DNA of 64,000 nt from Psychrobacillus sp044762655. Lineage in GTDB: Bacteria; Bacillota; Bacilli; Bacillales_A; Planococcaceae. The notes below the pieces were generated by a model, which had not been told where the DNA came from, searched no databases, and was given only the letters and a program-made list of their open reading frames with translations. Each line of letters begins with the position of its first letter. Within the stretch, counting starts at the first letter, position 1. The DNA lies in NCBI RefSeq assembly GCF_044762655.1, contig NZ_JBIWER010000006.1:163596-227595 (forward strand), in the 5' to 3' direction. The position numbers and the translations under genes are program-made. Positions 26,078 to 34,646 of the stretch are shown here, in pieces.

Positions 26078-27406
26078 CTAAACTAGTTCTTTCACATAAC
26101 GACTTTCTAAAAACGGAAGTCCTAAATTCCCTCTTAATGTATCTGCTTTATATTCTTCACGATATAGACCACGTTGCTGTAAGATTGGTACAACCTTTTC
26201 CACAAAGACATCTAGTGTATTAGGCACTTGTGTCGTAATGATAAATCCATCTGCGCCACGTTGCTCAAACCACGTTTGTATGACATCTGCAATTTTTTCA
26301 GGTGTGCCGATAAAAGCTGAAGGAGGAGTCGCTTCTCTTAGAGCAACCTGACGAAGCGTTAAATTTTGCTCCTTTGCTTGCTGTTTAATACGGTCTGTAT
26401 GGCTCTGAAAGCTGTTTTTCCCTAACTCACCTAAGTCTGGAAATGCTTCATCCAGTGGGTATTGGGAGAAATCATGATGTTCAAAATAACGTCCTAAGTA
26501 GGCTAAAGCTTTATCGATCGATACTAAATTAGCAATTTCTTCATAGTTTCTCTCAGCCTCTTCCTCTGTATCGCCGATAATTGGAGAAATACCAGGGAAA
26601 ATATTTAGTTGATCGGGATTACGTCCAAATTCAGCCGCCTGTTTTTTCACATCTGCATAAAATTTCTTTGCCGATTCGAGTGAAGATGGCGCTGAAAAAA
26701 TAGCATCTGCTCCTTTTGCGGCAAAACTTTTACCTGCTCCAGAGGATCCCGCTTGGAAAACGACGGGCTGACCTTGTTTAGACCGTCCAATATTTAGAGG
26801 TCCCTGTACAGAAAAGTATTCACCCTTATGATTTAGTTGATGTAGCTTTGATGGATCAAAGAAAATATCATTTTCTTTATCACCTACAAACGCATCATCG
26901 TCCCATGAATCCCAAAGCCCTTTTGTTACTTCTAAATATTCCTCTGCAATTTTGTATCTTGTAGCATGATCTGGATGCTGTTCGATTGTTTTATTGTAAT
27001 TTAAGGCTGAGCTCTCTAAAGGGCTTGTTACTAAGTTCCATCCTGCACGCCCTCCACTAATATGGTCGAGTGATGCAAATTGACGAGCGATCGTAAATGG
27101 ATCACTGTAAGAAGTAGATACTGTACCGACAAGTCCAATACGAGAAGTTACAGCTGCAAGAGCAGATAAAATTGTCAACGGTTCAAAACGATTTAAAAAA
27201 TGAGGAATCGATTTTTCATTTATATATAATCCATCTGCGATAAAAACTAGGTCAAACTTACCCTCTTCTGCTTTTTGTGCTTGTTGCTTATAAAAGTCCA
27301 ATGATACGCTAGCATTTGTTTGCACCTCTGGATGTCTCCAACCAGAAATATTACCTCCAACCCCATGAATCATTGCACCAAACTTAATCTGTCTTTTGTA
27401 CGTCAA
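26078..27406 (-). CDS. ytnJ: NtaA/SnaA/DszA-family flavin monooxygenase (YtnJ-like)
   Basis: A two-component FMNH2-dependent monooxygenase of 442 residues. Family blocks are 'FGAMIHGVGGNISGWRHP', 'EEGKFDLVFIADGLY', 'LGRYFEHHDFSQYPLD' and the late 'IIGDTEEEAERNYEE'-type region. It starts at a TTG (27406) preceded by GGGAGG at 7 nt, although the frame is open 5 codons earlier. It is the first gene of the ytm/tcy-like operon. Related enzymes cleave C-S or C-N bonds; YtnJ/YxeK-type enzymes act on N-acetylated S-modified cysteines. The flavin is probably supplied by the reductase encoded at 19683. Confidence 0.9.
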   Translation of the reverse strand: MTYKRQIKFGAMIHGVGGNISGWRHPEVQTNASVSLDFYKQQAQKAEEGKFDLVFIADGLYINEKSIPHFLNRFEPLTILSALAAVTSRIGLVGTVSTSYSDPFTIARQFASLDHISGGRAGWNLVTSPLESSALNYNKTIEQHPDHATRYKIAEEYLEVTKGLWDSWDDDAFVGDKENDIFFDPSKLHQLNHKGEYFSVQGPLNIGRSKQGQPVVFQAGSSGAGKSFAAKGADAIFSAPSSLESAKKFYADVKKQAAEFGRNPDQLNIFPGISPIIGDTEEEAERNYEEIANLVSIDKALAYLGRYFEHHDFSQYPLDEAFPDLGELGKNSFQSHTDRIKQQAKEQNLTLRQVALREATPPSAFIGTPEKIADVIQTWFEQRGADGFIITTQVPNTLDVFVEKVVPILQQRGLYREEYKADTLRGNLGLPFLESRYVKELV

Positions 27407-27430
27407 GTGAATACCTCCCATTTCAATCAG

Positions 27431-27451
27431 ATTATAATACCTAGTTAACTA
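27431..27451 (-). promoter_or_regulatory. Candidate promoter/operator of the ytm/tcy-like operon
   Basis: On the minus strand a -10 TATAAT (27436-27431) has no good -35 box but is preceded by the 10-bp palindrome TAGTTAACTA (27442-27451). A weak -35 with a palindrome just upstream is typical of LysR-activated promoters. Confidence 0.4.
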
Positions 27452-27534
27452 ATATGAATAATCAGACATTTGTAATGTGTATTATCCTATCATCTTCTGC
27501 TCAACTAAAGCAATACTTTTTCTGATAGAAAAAT

Positions 27535-28443
27535 TTATTCATTTGATAAAGAAACTCTATCATTCGTTTGAAATGCTGTTAAAGCAGCTTGTACATCCTC
27601 CCAAATGGGTGAAGTTACAATGCCTTCATTCGTGTACGCAAGTAGGACATGCTGTTTTATTTGTATTAAATGCGAGACATCCACCTCAAGTAGCTCTCCA
27701 TTTTCTAACTCTTTTTTTATACATAAGTATGGTAAAAAACCGATTGCACATTGGCTCTTAATAATAGATTTAGCAACCTCCAAATGATCTACTTGAAACT
27801 CAATCTTAGGCTCTACTTTTTCCACCTCAAATAATTTATGTACGCGATTCCAGTCAAACGCTCCGCATTCGAAAAACACGAGTGGCTCTTCTGCCAGCCT
27901 ACTAACTGTTATATCCTGCTGCTGTAAAAGTGGGTGACCGGGGTATACAACAAGCTTTACGGAATTGTCTAGCGCTTCACATGTTTGCAGATCATCATGT
28001 GCTAAGTTACGTATAAAACCTATATCAACCTGCTTATGCAGTAGTTTTTCGAGCAGCATATCATTCGTTCCCGACATAAACTTAAAACGTACATCGGGAT
28101 TTCTTTTCTTCCATTCAGGCAAAACAAATGGGATAAAATACTGCGATGTTATCACATTAGCACCTATGACAATTTCCTCCTGTTCATTTCGCTCCTTCAT
28201 TTGTTTCTTTCCTTCTTTATATGTCTGTATAATTTGCTCTGCAAATGGGATGAATGCTCTACCTTGCTCGGTGAGTATTAGTCCTCTGCCTTCTCTCGTA
28301 AATAATTCGGTACTCAGTTCTCTCTCTAACGTTTTAATCCTGGCAGTAACAGTTGGTTGGGATAAAAAAAGTGCATTGGCCGCTTTATGAATACTTTTTA
28401 AATGGACAACATACATAAAAGCTTCTAGATGATCAATATTCAT
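27535..28443 (-). CDS. ytlI: LysR family transcriptional regulator (YtlI-like)
   Basis: A 302-residue regulator with the LysR winged helix 'IHKAANALFLSQPTVTARIK' at ~18-37 and a periplasmic-binding-like effector domain. It is encoded 128 nt upstream of the ytnJ-like operon on the same strand. In B. subtilis the LysR protein YtlI activates the equivalent ytm operon under sulfur limitation, with O-acetylserine-linked control through CymR. The position makes this the likely operon activator. No terminator separates it clearly from the operon; a possible operon promoter lies at 27431. Confidence 0.9.
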   Translation of the reverse strand: MNIDHLEAFMYVVHLKSIHKAANALFLSQPTVTARIKTLERELSTELFTREGRGLILTEQGRAFIPFAEQIIQTYKEGKKQMKERNEQEEIVIGANVITSQYFIPFVLPEWKKRNPDVRFKFMSGTNDMLLEKLLHKQVDIGFIRNLAHDDLQTCEALDNSVKLVVYPGHPLLQQQDITVSRLAEEPLVFFECGAFDWNRVHKLFEVEKVEPKIEFQVDHLEVAKSIIKSQCAIGFLPYLCIKKELENGELLEVDVSHLIQIKQHVLLAYTNEGIVTSPIWEDVQAALTAFQTNDRVSLSNE

Positions 28444-28639
28444 TTCCTTACCTCATTTCACTCATTAAATGTTTTCTTAAAATTTAAATATCTTACTCTT
28501 TATACTAATTCAACTAATCCAACTGGTAAAGTATGAATTGTAAATACAAAACATTAAAAGATTCATTAATTAAACTAACTAGTATTTTTTGCCTCACAAT
28601 TTTAGGAATATTAACTATCGTATCTTTTTGGAAGTCCTT

Positions 28640-28668
28640 TTGCTTTACTAGGTAAGTAGTGTTATCAT
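28640..28668 (+). promoter_or_regulatory. Candidate sigma-A promoter, distal, opuC operon
   Basis: TTGCTT (28640-28645), a 17-nt spacer, then TATCAT (28663-28668). It lies in the 538-bp gene-free stretch 28444-28981. If used, the leader is about 310 nt. No riboswitch fold was recognised. Confidence 0.35.
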
Positions 28669-28808
28669 TAATTAAAGAAATATTTATATAATTGATTTTA
28701 TTCTAAAAAACCAGGCGATTTTCTCCCATCTTTTTCTATTCACACTCTACGGGAATCCATTCTCTGCTGATAACAATTCAGCACCTATTGCTATTTACTT
28801 CTCTCGTC

Positions 28809-28854
28809 AATGGTAGTTACCATTTTGATAAAATCTCACTTTGAAACATATGCT
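28809..28854 (+). promoter_or_regulatory. Candidate proximal promoter with inverted repeat, opuC operon
   Basis: An inverted repeat AATGGTA-GT-TACCATT (28809-28824) directly abuts a -35-like TTGATA (28825-28830). An 18-nt spacer and TATGCT (28849-28854) follow. Such a layout suits repression by a MarR/GbsR-type regulator as in other opu operons; no regulator gene is adjacent. Confidence 0.4.
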
Positions 28855-28981
28855 GTATGTCTTGGCAATGACATAGAGACGTCTTACTTTCCCTCAATTG
28901 GAATTGTAGGTTGTCCTTTTTTTATGTTCTCAAAACTGTAAATATTTTCTTTTTAAACAACTATTAACCAAGGAGGCATAT

Positions 28982-30118
28982 ATGATTAAATTCGAACATG
29001 TAAGCAAAGTATACAGTGACGGCTTTAAAGCAGTGGATTCTGTTAATTTTGAAGTTCCAGAAGGTGAATTTTTAGTTCTTATTGGACCGAGTGGTTCTGG
29101 AAAATCAACCACCATGAAGATGATTAATCGCATGATTCCCCATACAAACGGGACTATATCTATCGATGGAAATGATATTACGAAGTTAAACCCTTCAGAG
29201 CTACGTCGTAATATCGGGTATGTTATTCAACAAATCGGACTCTTCCCCCATTACACTATAGAAAAAAATATCGCTATAGTTCCCGAACTAAAAGGCTGGG
29301 ACAAAGAAAAAATTAAAGCTCGAGTAAAAGAGTTACTTTTACTGGTTGATCTTGATCCTGAAATTTACGGAGGTCGTTATCCTAAAGAACTCTCAGGTGG
29401 ACAGCAACAGCGTGTAGGAGTGGCAAGAGCTCTGGCATCCAACCCTCGTGTCCTGCTAATGGATGAACCCTTCGGCGCCTTAGATCCAATAACTCGTGAT
29501 CAACTACAAGACCAAATAATTTCTTTGCAAAGAAAGCTAAAGAAAACAATTGTTTTTGTAACACATGATATGGATGAAGCATTAAAGCTTGGTGATCGCA
29601 TTGCAATTATGAAAGACGGAAATTTACTACAAATAGATACCCCGGAGAAGTTATTACTAGAACCCGCTTCCACTTTTGTAGAGGAGTTTATCGGTAAGGA
29701 CAGAATTATACAAAACCCGGAACTTATGCCTGTTGTTAGTGTAATGACAACAAAAGTAGTTACCGCTTTGCTGAAGCTGTCACCTGAAAAAGCATTATTA
29801 ATGATGCGTCAACAAAAAATTACTTCGTTAATAATTGAAGATGAAAATGATGATACATTTATTGGACTAATTTCTGCTTATGAATTAATAAAAAAAGTTA
29901 ACTCGATTCAGTCAATTGAGGAAATCTTGAAAGTCCCTGAGCACACCCTGACAGATACAGCCACAGCTAAAGATGCAATTATGATGATGCCAAATGTAAA
30001 ATACGGGGTTATACCTGTTTTAAACGAAGCAAAAAAAGTAGTTGGAATAGTGACTCGTGGTACGTTACTCACTGCTTTGTCCAGTCAGTGGACAGAATTG
30101 GAGGGTATAAATGAATAA
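28982..30118 (+). CDS. opuCA: Glycine betaine/carnitine/choline ABC transporter ATPase (OpuCA-like)
   Basis: A 378-residue ATPase. The nucleotide-binding domain (1-240) has Walker A 'GPSGSGKST' at ~37, signature 'LSGGQQQRVGVARAL' at ~137 and Walker B 'VLLMDEPFGALD'. A C-terminal pair of CBS domains (~255-370) is typical of OpuCA/OpuBA and linked to osmotic sensing. It powers uptake of compatible solutes. ATG at 28982 follows AAGGAGG. The next gene overlaps it by 8 nt. Confidence 0.92.
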   Translation: MIKFEHVSKVYSDGFKAVDSVNFEVPEGEFLVLIGPSGSGKSTTMKMINRMIPHTNGTISIDGNDITKLNPSELRRNIGYVIQQIGLFPHYTIEKNIAIVPELKGWDKEKIKARVKELLLLVDLDPEIYGGRYPKELSGGQQQRVGVARALASNPRVLLMDEPFGALDPITRDQLQDQIISLQRKLKKTIVFVTHDMDEALKLGDRIAIMKDGNLLQIDTPEKLLLEPASTFVEEFIGKDRIIQNPELMPVVSVMTTKVVTALLKLSPEKALLMMRQQKITSLIIEDENDDTFIGLISAYELIKKVNSIQSIEEILKVPEHTLTDTATAKDAIMMMPNVKYGVIPVLNEAKKVVGIVTRGTLLTALSSQWTELEGINE

Positions 30119-30764
30119 TTTAAATATATGGGAACAATTTACGCAGCAAGCGGAAATGCGCTGGTCAGAAGTAATAGAGGCAACTTCCGTTCATATTCAA
30201 TTAGTTTTCTTTTCTATGGTAATTGCTATTGTACTTGGAATTGGTTTAGGAATTTTAATAACCCGAGTTCCACAGCTATCGACAGTAGTACTCGGTGGGG
30301 CCGGTATTATGCAAACCATTCCGAGTTTAGCACTATTAGGTTTTATGATTCCTATTTTCGGTATTGGTGTAAACACAGCAATTGCCGCTCTATTTTTATA
30401 TTCCCTACTTCCAATAATAAGAAATACATATACAGGTATTAAAGATGTAAACAAAGCTACAGTAGAAGCTGCGAAAGGGATGGGGATGACTAGTCTTCAA
30501 GTACTATTGAAAGTTGAACTTCCTCTTGCGATTCCAATGATTATGGCCGGGGTTCGTACTGCAGCTGTTATTAATGTCGGAACTGCTACTCTTGCAGCGT
30601 TTATCGGTGCTGGGGGACTTGGAGATTTCATTTTCCTGGGAATTACTCGTGGCATTGATGGGTTAATCTTACTTGGTGCTATACCAGCAGCGCTATTAGC
30701 GATAATTTTAGAGATATTCTTTACTTATCTAGAACGTTGGACGACACCGGAAGGGTTAAAATAA
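30111..30764 (+). CDS. opuCB: Compatible-solute ABC transporter permease (OpuCB-like)
   Basis: A 217-residue membrane protein with five to six helices. The OpuB/OpuC signature region 'MQTIPSLALLGFMIPIFGIG' is at ~63 and an EAA loop starts 'VEAAKGMGMTSLQVLLKVEL' at ~121. The start codon overlaps the ATPase end by 8 nt, so translation is coupled. B. subtilis OpuC and OpuB use two different permeases (CB and CD); only one is encoded here, so it would have to work as a homodimer or with a partner encoded elsewhere. Confidence 0.92.
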   Translation: MNNLNIWEQFTQQAEMRWSEVIEATSVHIQLVFFSMVIAIVLGIGLGILITRVPQLSTVVLGGAGIMQTIPSLALLGFMIPIFGIGVNTAIAALFLYSLLPIIRNTYTGIKDVNKATVEAAKGMGMTSLQVLLKVELPLAIPMIMAGVRTAAVINVGTATLAAFIGAGGLGDFIFLGITRGIDGLILLGAIPAALLAIILEIFFTYLERWTTPEGLK

Positions 30765-30775
30765 GGTGAATTCAT

Positions 30776-31669
30776 ATGACGAAAAAAACGTTTACAAAAT
30801 GCTTAACACTACTTCTGTTAGTTACTACACTTTCAGGCTGTATATTCATAGAAAAGGATGCCTTAATCGTAGGGTCTCGAAATAATACGGAAAGTATTAT
30901 TTTATCAAATATTATGGGACAACAAATTGAGGAAAAAACAGGTATTGATGTAATCTATAAAGAAAATCTTGGTGGATCTAACGTTGTTTGGACTGCTATG
31001 CTGAATGATAAAATTGACGTTATTGCAGATTATACAGGCACGATCGTTATTAACTATTATCAAGAAACTGCCGGTACTGCAGATGAAACGCTAGCGAAAA
31101 CAAAAGAGTTAGTTTCAGCGGATGGTATTACCGCTTTAGAATCGTTTGGATTCAACAATACGTATACATTAGCGCTTGATGAAGATGAAGCTGAGTCGTT
31201 GGGAGTAAAAACATTTAGTGACTTCGCTAAAGTTTCGGATGATTTTATCCTAGGGGCAGTATTTGAATTTATCGATCGTCCCGATGGATTGCCAGGGTTT
31301 CAAGAAGAATATGATCTCCAATTTAAGGATGTAAAAGGAATGGACCATGGAATTATGTATCGCTCCATTAATTCTAAAGAGGTAGATGTGATTAACTCTT
31401 ATACAACCGATGGTCAATTACAAATGTATAATTTACGTGTGTTAGAAGATGATAAAAGCTATTTCCCACCTTATCACGCTCTTCCCCTTGTTCGTACAGA
31501 AATACTAGAACAATACCCAGAAGTTGGAGAAGTGCTTTTAGAATTAGCTGGTAAAATTGATGAAACAGCAATGCAGGAAATGAATGCAAAAGTGGATAAT
31601 GAAGGACAGATGGTTGAACTTGTTGCTAAAGAATTCCTTCAGGAAGCTGGATTCATTAGTAAAGAATAA
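30776..31669 (+). CDS. opuCC: Compatible-solute-binding lipoprotein (OpuCC-like)
   Basis: A 297-residue lipoprotein with lipobox 'TLSGC' (Cys near 22) and the OpuAC/ProX-like fold. Typical blocks are 'IVGSRNNTESIILSNIMGQQ', 'IDVIADYTGT' and 'INSKEVDVINSYTTDGQL'. It binds glycine betaine, carnitine or choline outside the cell; the specificity cannot be read. It starts 11 nt after the permease stop. A strong terminator follows, so the operon ends without the usual opuCD. Confidence 0.92.
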   Translation: MTKKTFTKCLTLLLLVTTLSGCIFIEKDALIVGSRNNTESIILSNIMGQQIEEKTGIDVIYKENLGGSNVVWTAMLNDKIDVIADYTGTIVINYYQETAGTADETLAKTKELVSADGITALESFGFNNTYTLALDEDEAESLGVKTFSDFAKVSDDFILGAVFEFIDRPDGLPGFQEEYDLQFKDVKGMDHGIMYRSINSKEVDVINSYTTDGQLQMYNLRVLEDDKSYFPPYHALPLVRTEILEQYPEVGEVLLELAGKIDETAMQEMNAKVDNEGQMVELVAKEFLQEAGFISKE

Positions 31670-31677
31670 TTATATGG

Positions 31678-31709
31678 AAAAACCGATTTCCTATTGGAAA
31701 TCGGTTTTT
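31678..31709. terminator. Bidirectional terminator, opuC operon and NUDIX gene
   Basis: A 14-bp stem AAAAACCGATTTCC with its complement and a 4-nt loop, followed by a T-run. It overlaps the last bases of the convergent NUDIX gene. Confidence 0.88.
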
Positions 31710-32322
31710 ATTTTAACGTTTCTACAAAGTGCTTCAACACCCTTGCTGTCAGACCCCAAATCGTATATTTCTCATAGTCGTAAAACCATTCTTCTATCTC
31801 TCGTGGTCTCCATTGGTATTTGTCTCCGTTGAAAATTTTATCGTACGGAAAGTCCATAGGTGGCATTGGTTGGACAGAGACTGTGTGCATATAAGGCTCG
31901 TGGTTTAAAAGCCAGCTAACCGGGATAGTGAATATCGCTTCAACCTCTTCTTTGTTAAAGGATTCGATTTGGTGATGATCGAGCGTCGCAACAAACGGAT
32001 AGACAACAAAGGATGGAGAAGCAATATATGCACTCATCTGTCCTAGAACTCGGATGCATTTTGGATCGATGCCCAGCTCTTCATGGGTTTCTCGTATTGC
32101 AGCCTCCATTGGAGATGCATCTGTAGGATCGATTCTACCACCAGGGAAACTGATGTCTCCTGGTTGCTTTCTCATCGTTAATGAACGCACCTCAAATAGC
32201 ACATGCCATTCGTCATCCACTTGCACAAGCGGTATTAAAACAGCAAAACGTAGTGCTGTATCTTCTCCTATAAAAAGCGGTTGCTTATCATGTAGCTCCT
32301 TCTTCAGCTTATCCAAAAACAC
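31708..32322 (-). CDS. NUDIX hydrolase, CoA pyrophosphatase type
   Basis: A 204-residue hydrolase with the NUDIX box spread over 'GGRIDPTDASPMEAAIRETH' and 'EELGI' near residues 62-85. Upstream is 'MRKQPGDISFPGG', which with the box matches the CoA-diphosphatase (YeaB/NudL) subfamily. It probably cleaves CoA and its oxidised derivatives. The start is GTG at 32322. In place of an ordinary Shine-Dalgarno there is a run of ten G residues 5 nt upstream. Confidence 0.9.
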   Translation of the reverse strand: MFLDKLKKELHDKQPLFIGEDTALRFAVLIPLVQVDDEWHVLFEVRSLTMRKQPGDISFPGGRIDPTDASPMEAAIRETHEELGIDPKCIRVLGQMSAYIASPSFVVYPFVATLDHHQIESFNKEEVEAIFTIPVSWLLNHEPYMHTVSVQPMPPMDFPYDKIFNGDKYQWRPREIEEWFYDYEKYTIWGLTARVLKHFVETLK

Positions 32323-32327
32323 GGAAT

Positions 32328-32337
32328 CCCCCCCCCC
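32328..32337 (-). promoter_or_regulatory. Poly-G tract serving as ribosome binding site
   Basis: Ten consecutive C on the plus strand (G on the coding strand) end 5 nt before the GTG start of the NUDIX gene. The tract contains the only purine-rich pairing sequence available. Confidence 0.6.
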
Positions 32338-32450
32338 AACACTAAGTATTATACTGTTATCGTATCATTAAAATTGCTGTCCATAAAATAAATGGCATCT
32401 TTCGCCAAACAAAGATATAATTTTCCCTATTTCAGCCAAATGAAATAGTA

Positions 32451-32484
32451 AAAACACTCAGCTAGAAAATCTAATCTGAGTGCT
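32451..32484 (-). terminator. Terminator of the rlmN gene
   Basis: Stem CACTCAG / CTGAGTG with a 14-nt loop. On the minus strand it runs into a T-rich tail; it lies about 50 nt after the rlmN stop. Confidence 0.65.
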
Positions 32485-32533
32485 TATATGGTTTCCATGC
32501 AGTTCTGAGTTTTACTAGGAGTTTGTGCGATAA

Positions 32534-33601
32534 TTAACGCACTTTTTCCTTTTTAAGCTGCTTACTTCTCAACTGACCACAAGCTGCATCAATGTCTGTT
32601 CCATGTTCTTGACGAATTTTACAATTGACGCCTCTCTTTTTCAGCGTATCGTAGAACGATAGTACGGATTCCTGTTCACTTCTTTGGTACTGGCTATGTT
32701 CATCGACAGGATTATACGGTATTAAGTTGACGTAAAGCTGATCTTTTATGTCATGAAGTAAATCGGCAAGCTCCTCCGCTACCTCTTTAGTATCATTTAC
32801 ATCTTTCAGTAGAATGTATTCAATCGTAATTCTTCGGTTGTTTTTTGCTAAATAATATTTAAGGGATTCCATGAGCTTTTCTATTGGCATGGCACGATTT
32901 ATCTTCATAATTCTAGTGCGTAGCTCATTGTTCGGCGCATGTAAGGATATCGCTAAATTTACTGGGATCTTCGTATCGGTGAATTCATAAATTTTATTGA
33001 CAATGCCACTCGTTGAAACGGTTATTTTTCTAGCAGCTATTGCCAGCCCCTTATGATCGATTACCACGTTTAGGAAGTCTAACAGATTTGCAAAATTATC
33101 AAATGGCTCTCCAATTCCCATTACCACAATATGACTCACAACATCATTTTGCTCAAGTTGATCTAGATGCAATTGGATATTCATAATCTGTTCCACGATT
33201 TCTCCACTTGATAAATCTCGACTCTTCGCGAGTAAACCACTCGCACAGAAACTACAGCCAATATTACATCCTACCTGTGTTGTTACACAAACAGAAATAC
33301 CGTATTTATGTCTCATCATAACAGTTTCGATCAAATTTCCATCCTGTAATTTAAACAAGAACTTCATCGTCCCATCGGAAGCTTCCTGTTTTACGTGCTC
33401 AGTTAACGTTTGGATTGTATAGTGTTCCTGCAATAGTTGAATACACTCTTCATGCACATCGGTCATGTCCGCAAAATTTGTGACACGTTTTCTATATAGC
33501 CAATCCCAAACTTGCAATGCTCTAGACTTTTTGTGACCATTCGTTTCAAGCCACTCTATTAGTTGTTGTAATGTTAATCCATATATAGAATTTTTGTTCA
33601 T
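32534..33601 (-). CDS. rlmN: 23S rRNA (adenine2503-C2)-methyltransferase, RlmN-type radical SAM
   Basis: A 355-residue radical SAM enzyme. It has the cluster motif CNIGCSFC (CxxxCxxC) near residue 112, 'MGIGEPFDN' near 161, and the late 'GTDIDAACGQLR' containing the methyl-carrying cysteine near 341. It methylates A2503 of 23S rRNA (and the equivalent position of some tRNAs). In Bacillales rlmN usually lies in the rsmB-prpC-prkC cluster, whereas this gene is alone between a NUDIX gene and a HlyIII gene. It could therefore be a second paralog, or the only copy moved. Cfr-type resistance methyltransferases are the alternative, but the sequence reads more like RlmN. Confidence 0.85.
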   Translation of the reverse strand: MNKNSIYGLTLQQLIEWLETNGHKKSRALQVWDWLYRKRVTNFADMTDVHEECIQLLQEHYTIQTLTEHVKQEASDGTMKFLFKLQDGNLIETVMMRHKYGISVCVTTQVGCNIGCSFCASGLLAKSRDLSSGEIVEQIMNIQLHLDQLEQNDVVSHIVVMGIGEPFDNFANLLDFLNVVIDHKGLAIAARKITVSTSGIVNKIYEFTDTKIPVNLAISLHAPNNELRTRIMKINRAMPIEKLMESLKYYLAKNNRRITIEYILLKDVNDTKEVAEELADLLHDIKDQLYVNLIPYNPVDEHSQYQRSEQESVLSFYDTLKKRGVNCKIRQEHGTDIDAACGQLRSKQLKKEKVR

Positions 33602-33726
33602 AACTATCCTCTTCTCTTCATACTAACTTAAAGATTACCCCTGTTTATGTGTGTAGGCATTTAGATTTTATTATAACATTTCATGGAACAACTCTCTATA
33701 AACCCATTCTTTTAACGCTTACTAAG

Positions 33727-34377
33727 TTATGGTAGCAACGTCATAACAGCAAAGAAATGCAGGATAGATGCTGCGAGCACAAACACGTGCCACACTGCGT
33801 GATGATACGTAAACCCTCGCCATACATAGAAAACAGCTCCCACTGTATACAAGACGCCCCCAATAGCTAACAGGATAATTCCTTGGGAGGATACATTCTC
33901 CAGAAGCGGTTTCCATCCAAATACCATTAACCAACCCATGACAACATATAACAATGTGGAAGTATGTAAAAATCGTTTCACAAAAAATGCTTTAAAAACG
34001 GTACCTCCAATAGCTAGACCCCACACAACACCGAACAAGGTCCATCCTAATGCTCCTTTAATAGCAATGAACAAGAAAGGTGTATACGTTCCAGCGATAA
34101 AAAAGTAGATTGCTGAGTGATCCATAATCTCAAAGAAATCTTTTACGCGTCCTGCAGGAAATGCGTGGACCAGTGTGGATGACAAATATAAAAGGACCAT
34201 CGACGCCCCAAACAAAGTAAAACTTACGACATGCCAAGCTGTTCCATGCATTACCGAGGATACAATTAATATCACAAGAGCGGCTATGCTAAAAAGAGCT
34301 CCTATCCCATGAATAGTTGCATTAGCTATCTCTTCACGTTTTGAAAATATATGTGTATTGCTCATGTTTTTGCTCAT
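33727..34377 (-). CDS. HlyIII/YqfA (PAQR-like) family membrane protein
   Basis: A membrane protein of about 216 residues with seven hydrophobic segments. Conserved motifs are 'EEIANATIHGIGAL' at the start, 'STLVHAF' near 70, 'DHSAIYFFIAGTYTPF' near 85 and 'HHAVWHVFVLAASILHFF' at the end. They carry the histidines and serine/aspartate of the PAQR metal site. The frame is open 36 codons further upstream but without family similarity; ATG at 34377 or 34365 is likely. Function in bacteria is unclear; the haemolysin label is historical. Confidence 0.85.
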   Translation of the reverse strand: MSKNMSNTHIFSKREEIANATIHGIGALFSIAALVILIVSSVMHGTAWHVVSFTLFGASMVLLYLSSTLVHAFPAGRVKDFFEIMDHSAIYFFIAGTYTPFLFIAIKGALGWTLFGVVWGLAIGGTVFKAFFVKRFLHTSTLLYVVMGWLMVFGWKPLLENVSSQGIILLAIGGVLYTVGAVFYVWRGFTYHHAVWHVFVLAASILHFFAVMTLLP

Positions 34378-34546
34378 CCCATTCCGATATTCTCTACGTA
34401 TAATATTATCACTTTCGTTGAATAAAAGCTGTTTCATGTATACACAAGTGTAATCATGCCCAAAATCTAGCGAATCGTCCAACATTCACTGGAAACTTGT
34501 TTCGATTCAAGGTGTGTGGTTATAATTTGGGTTCACTATATTAGTT

Positions 34547-34597
34547 TAGTTGGAATAATTGGAGGGTTAGTTGGAATTTTCAACATGCAAGTTGGAA
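34547..34597. repeat. Short 21-bp-period array, core TAGTTGGAA
   Basis: The 9-mer TAGTTGGAA starts at 34547 and 34568, and AAGTTGGAA starts at 34589, exactly 21 bp apart, with unrelated 12-bp spacers. It lies in the 328-bp gene-free stretch 34378-34705 between the HlyIII gene and the first csp terminator. Apart from that terminator, the stretch shows nothing else. Confidence 0.7.
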
Positions 34598-34646
34598 TAG
34601 TAAATTTCTTCCACAGTATTTGTAGATAGGCATTATTCTACACAAA

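Noticed and set aside
28444..28981. Riboswitch or small RNA in the long gap before opuCA
   Set aside because: No conserved riboswitch core or terminator-antiterminator pair could be seen; only promoter-like boxes and one inverted repeat.
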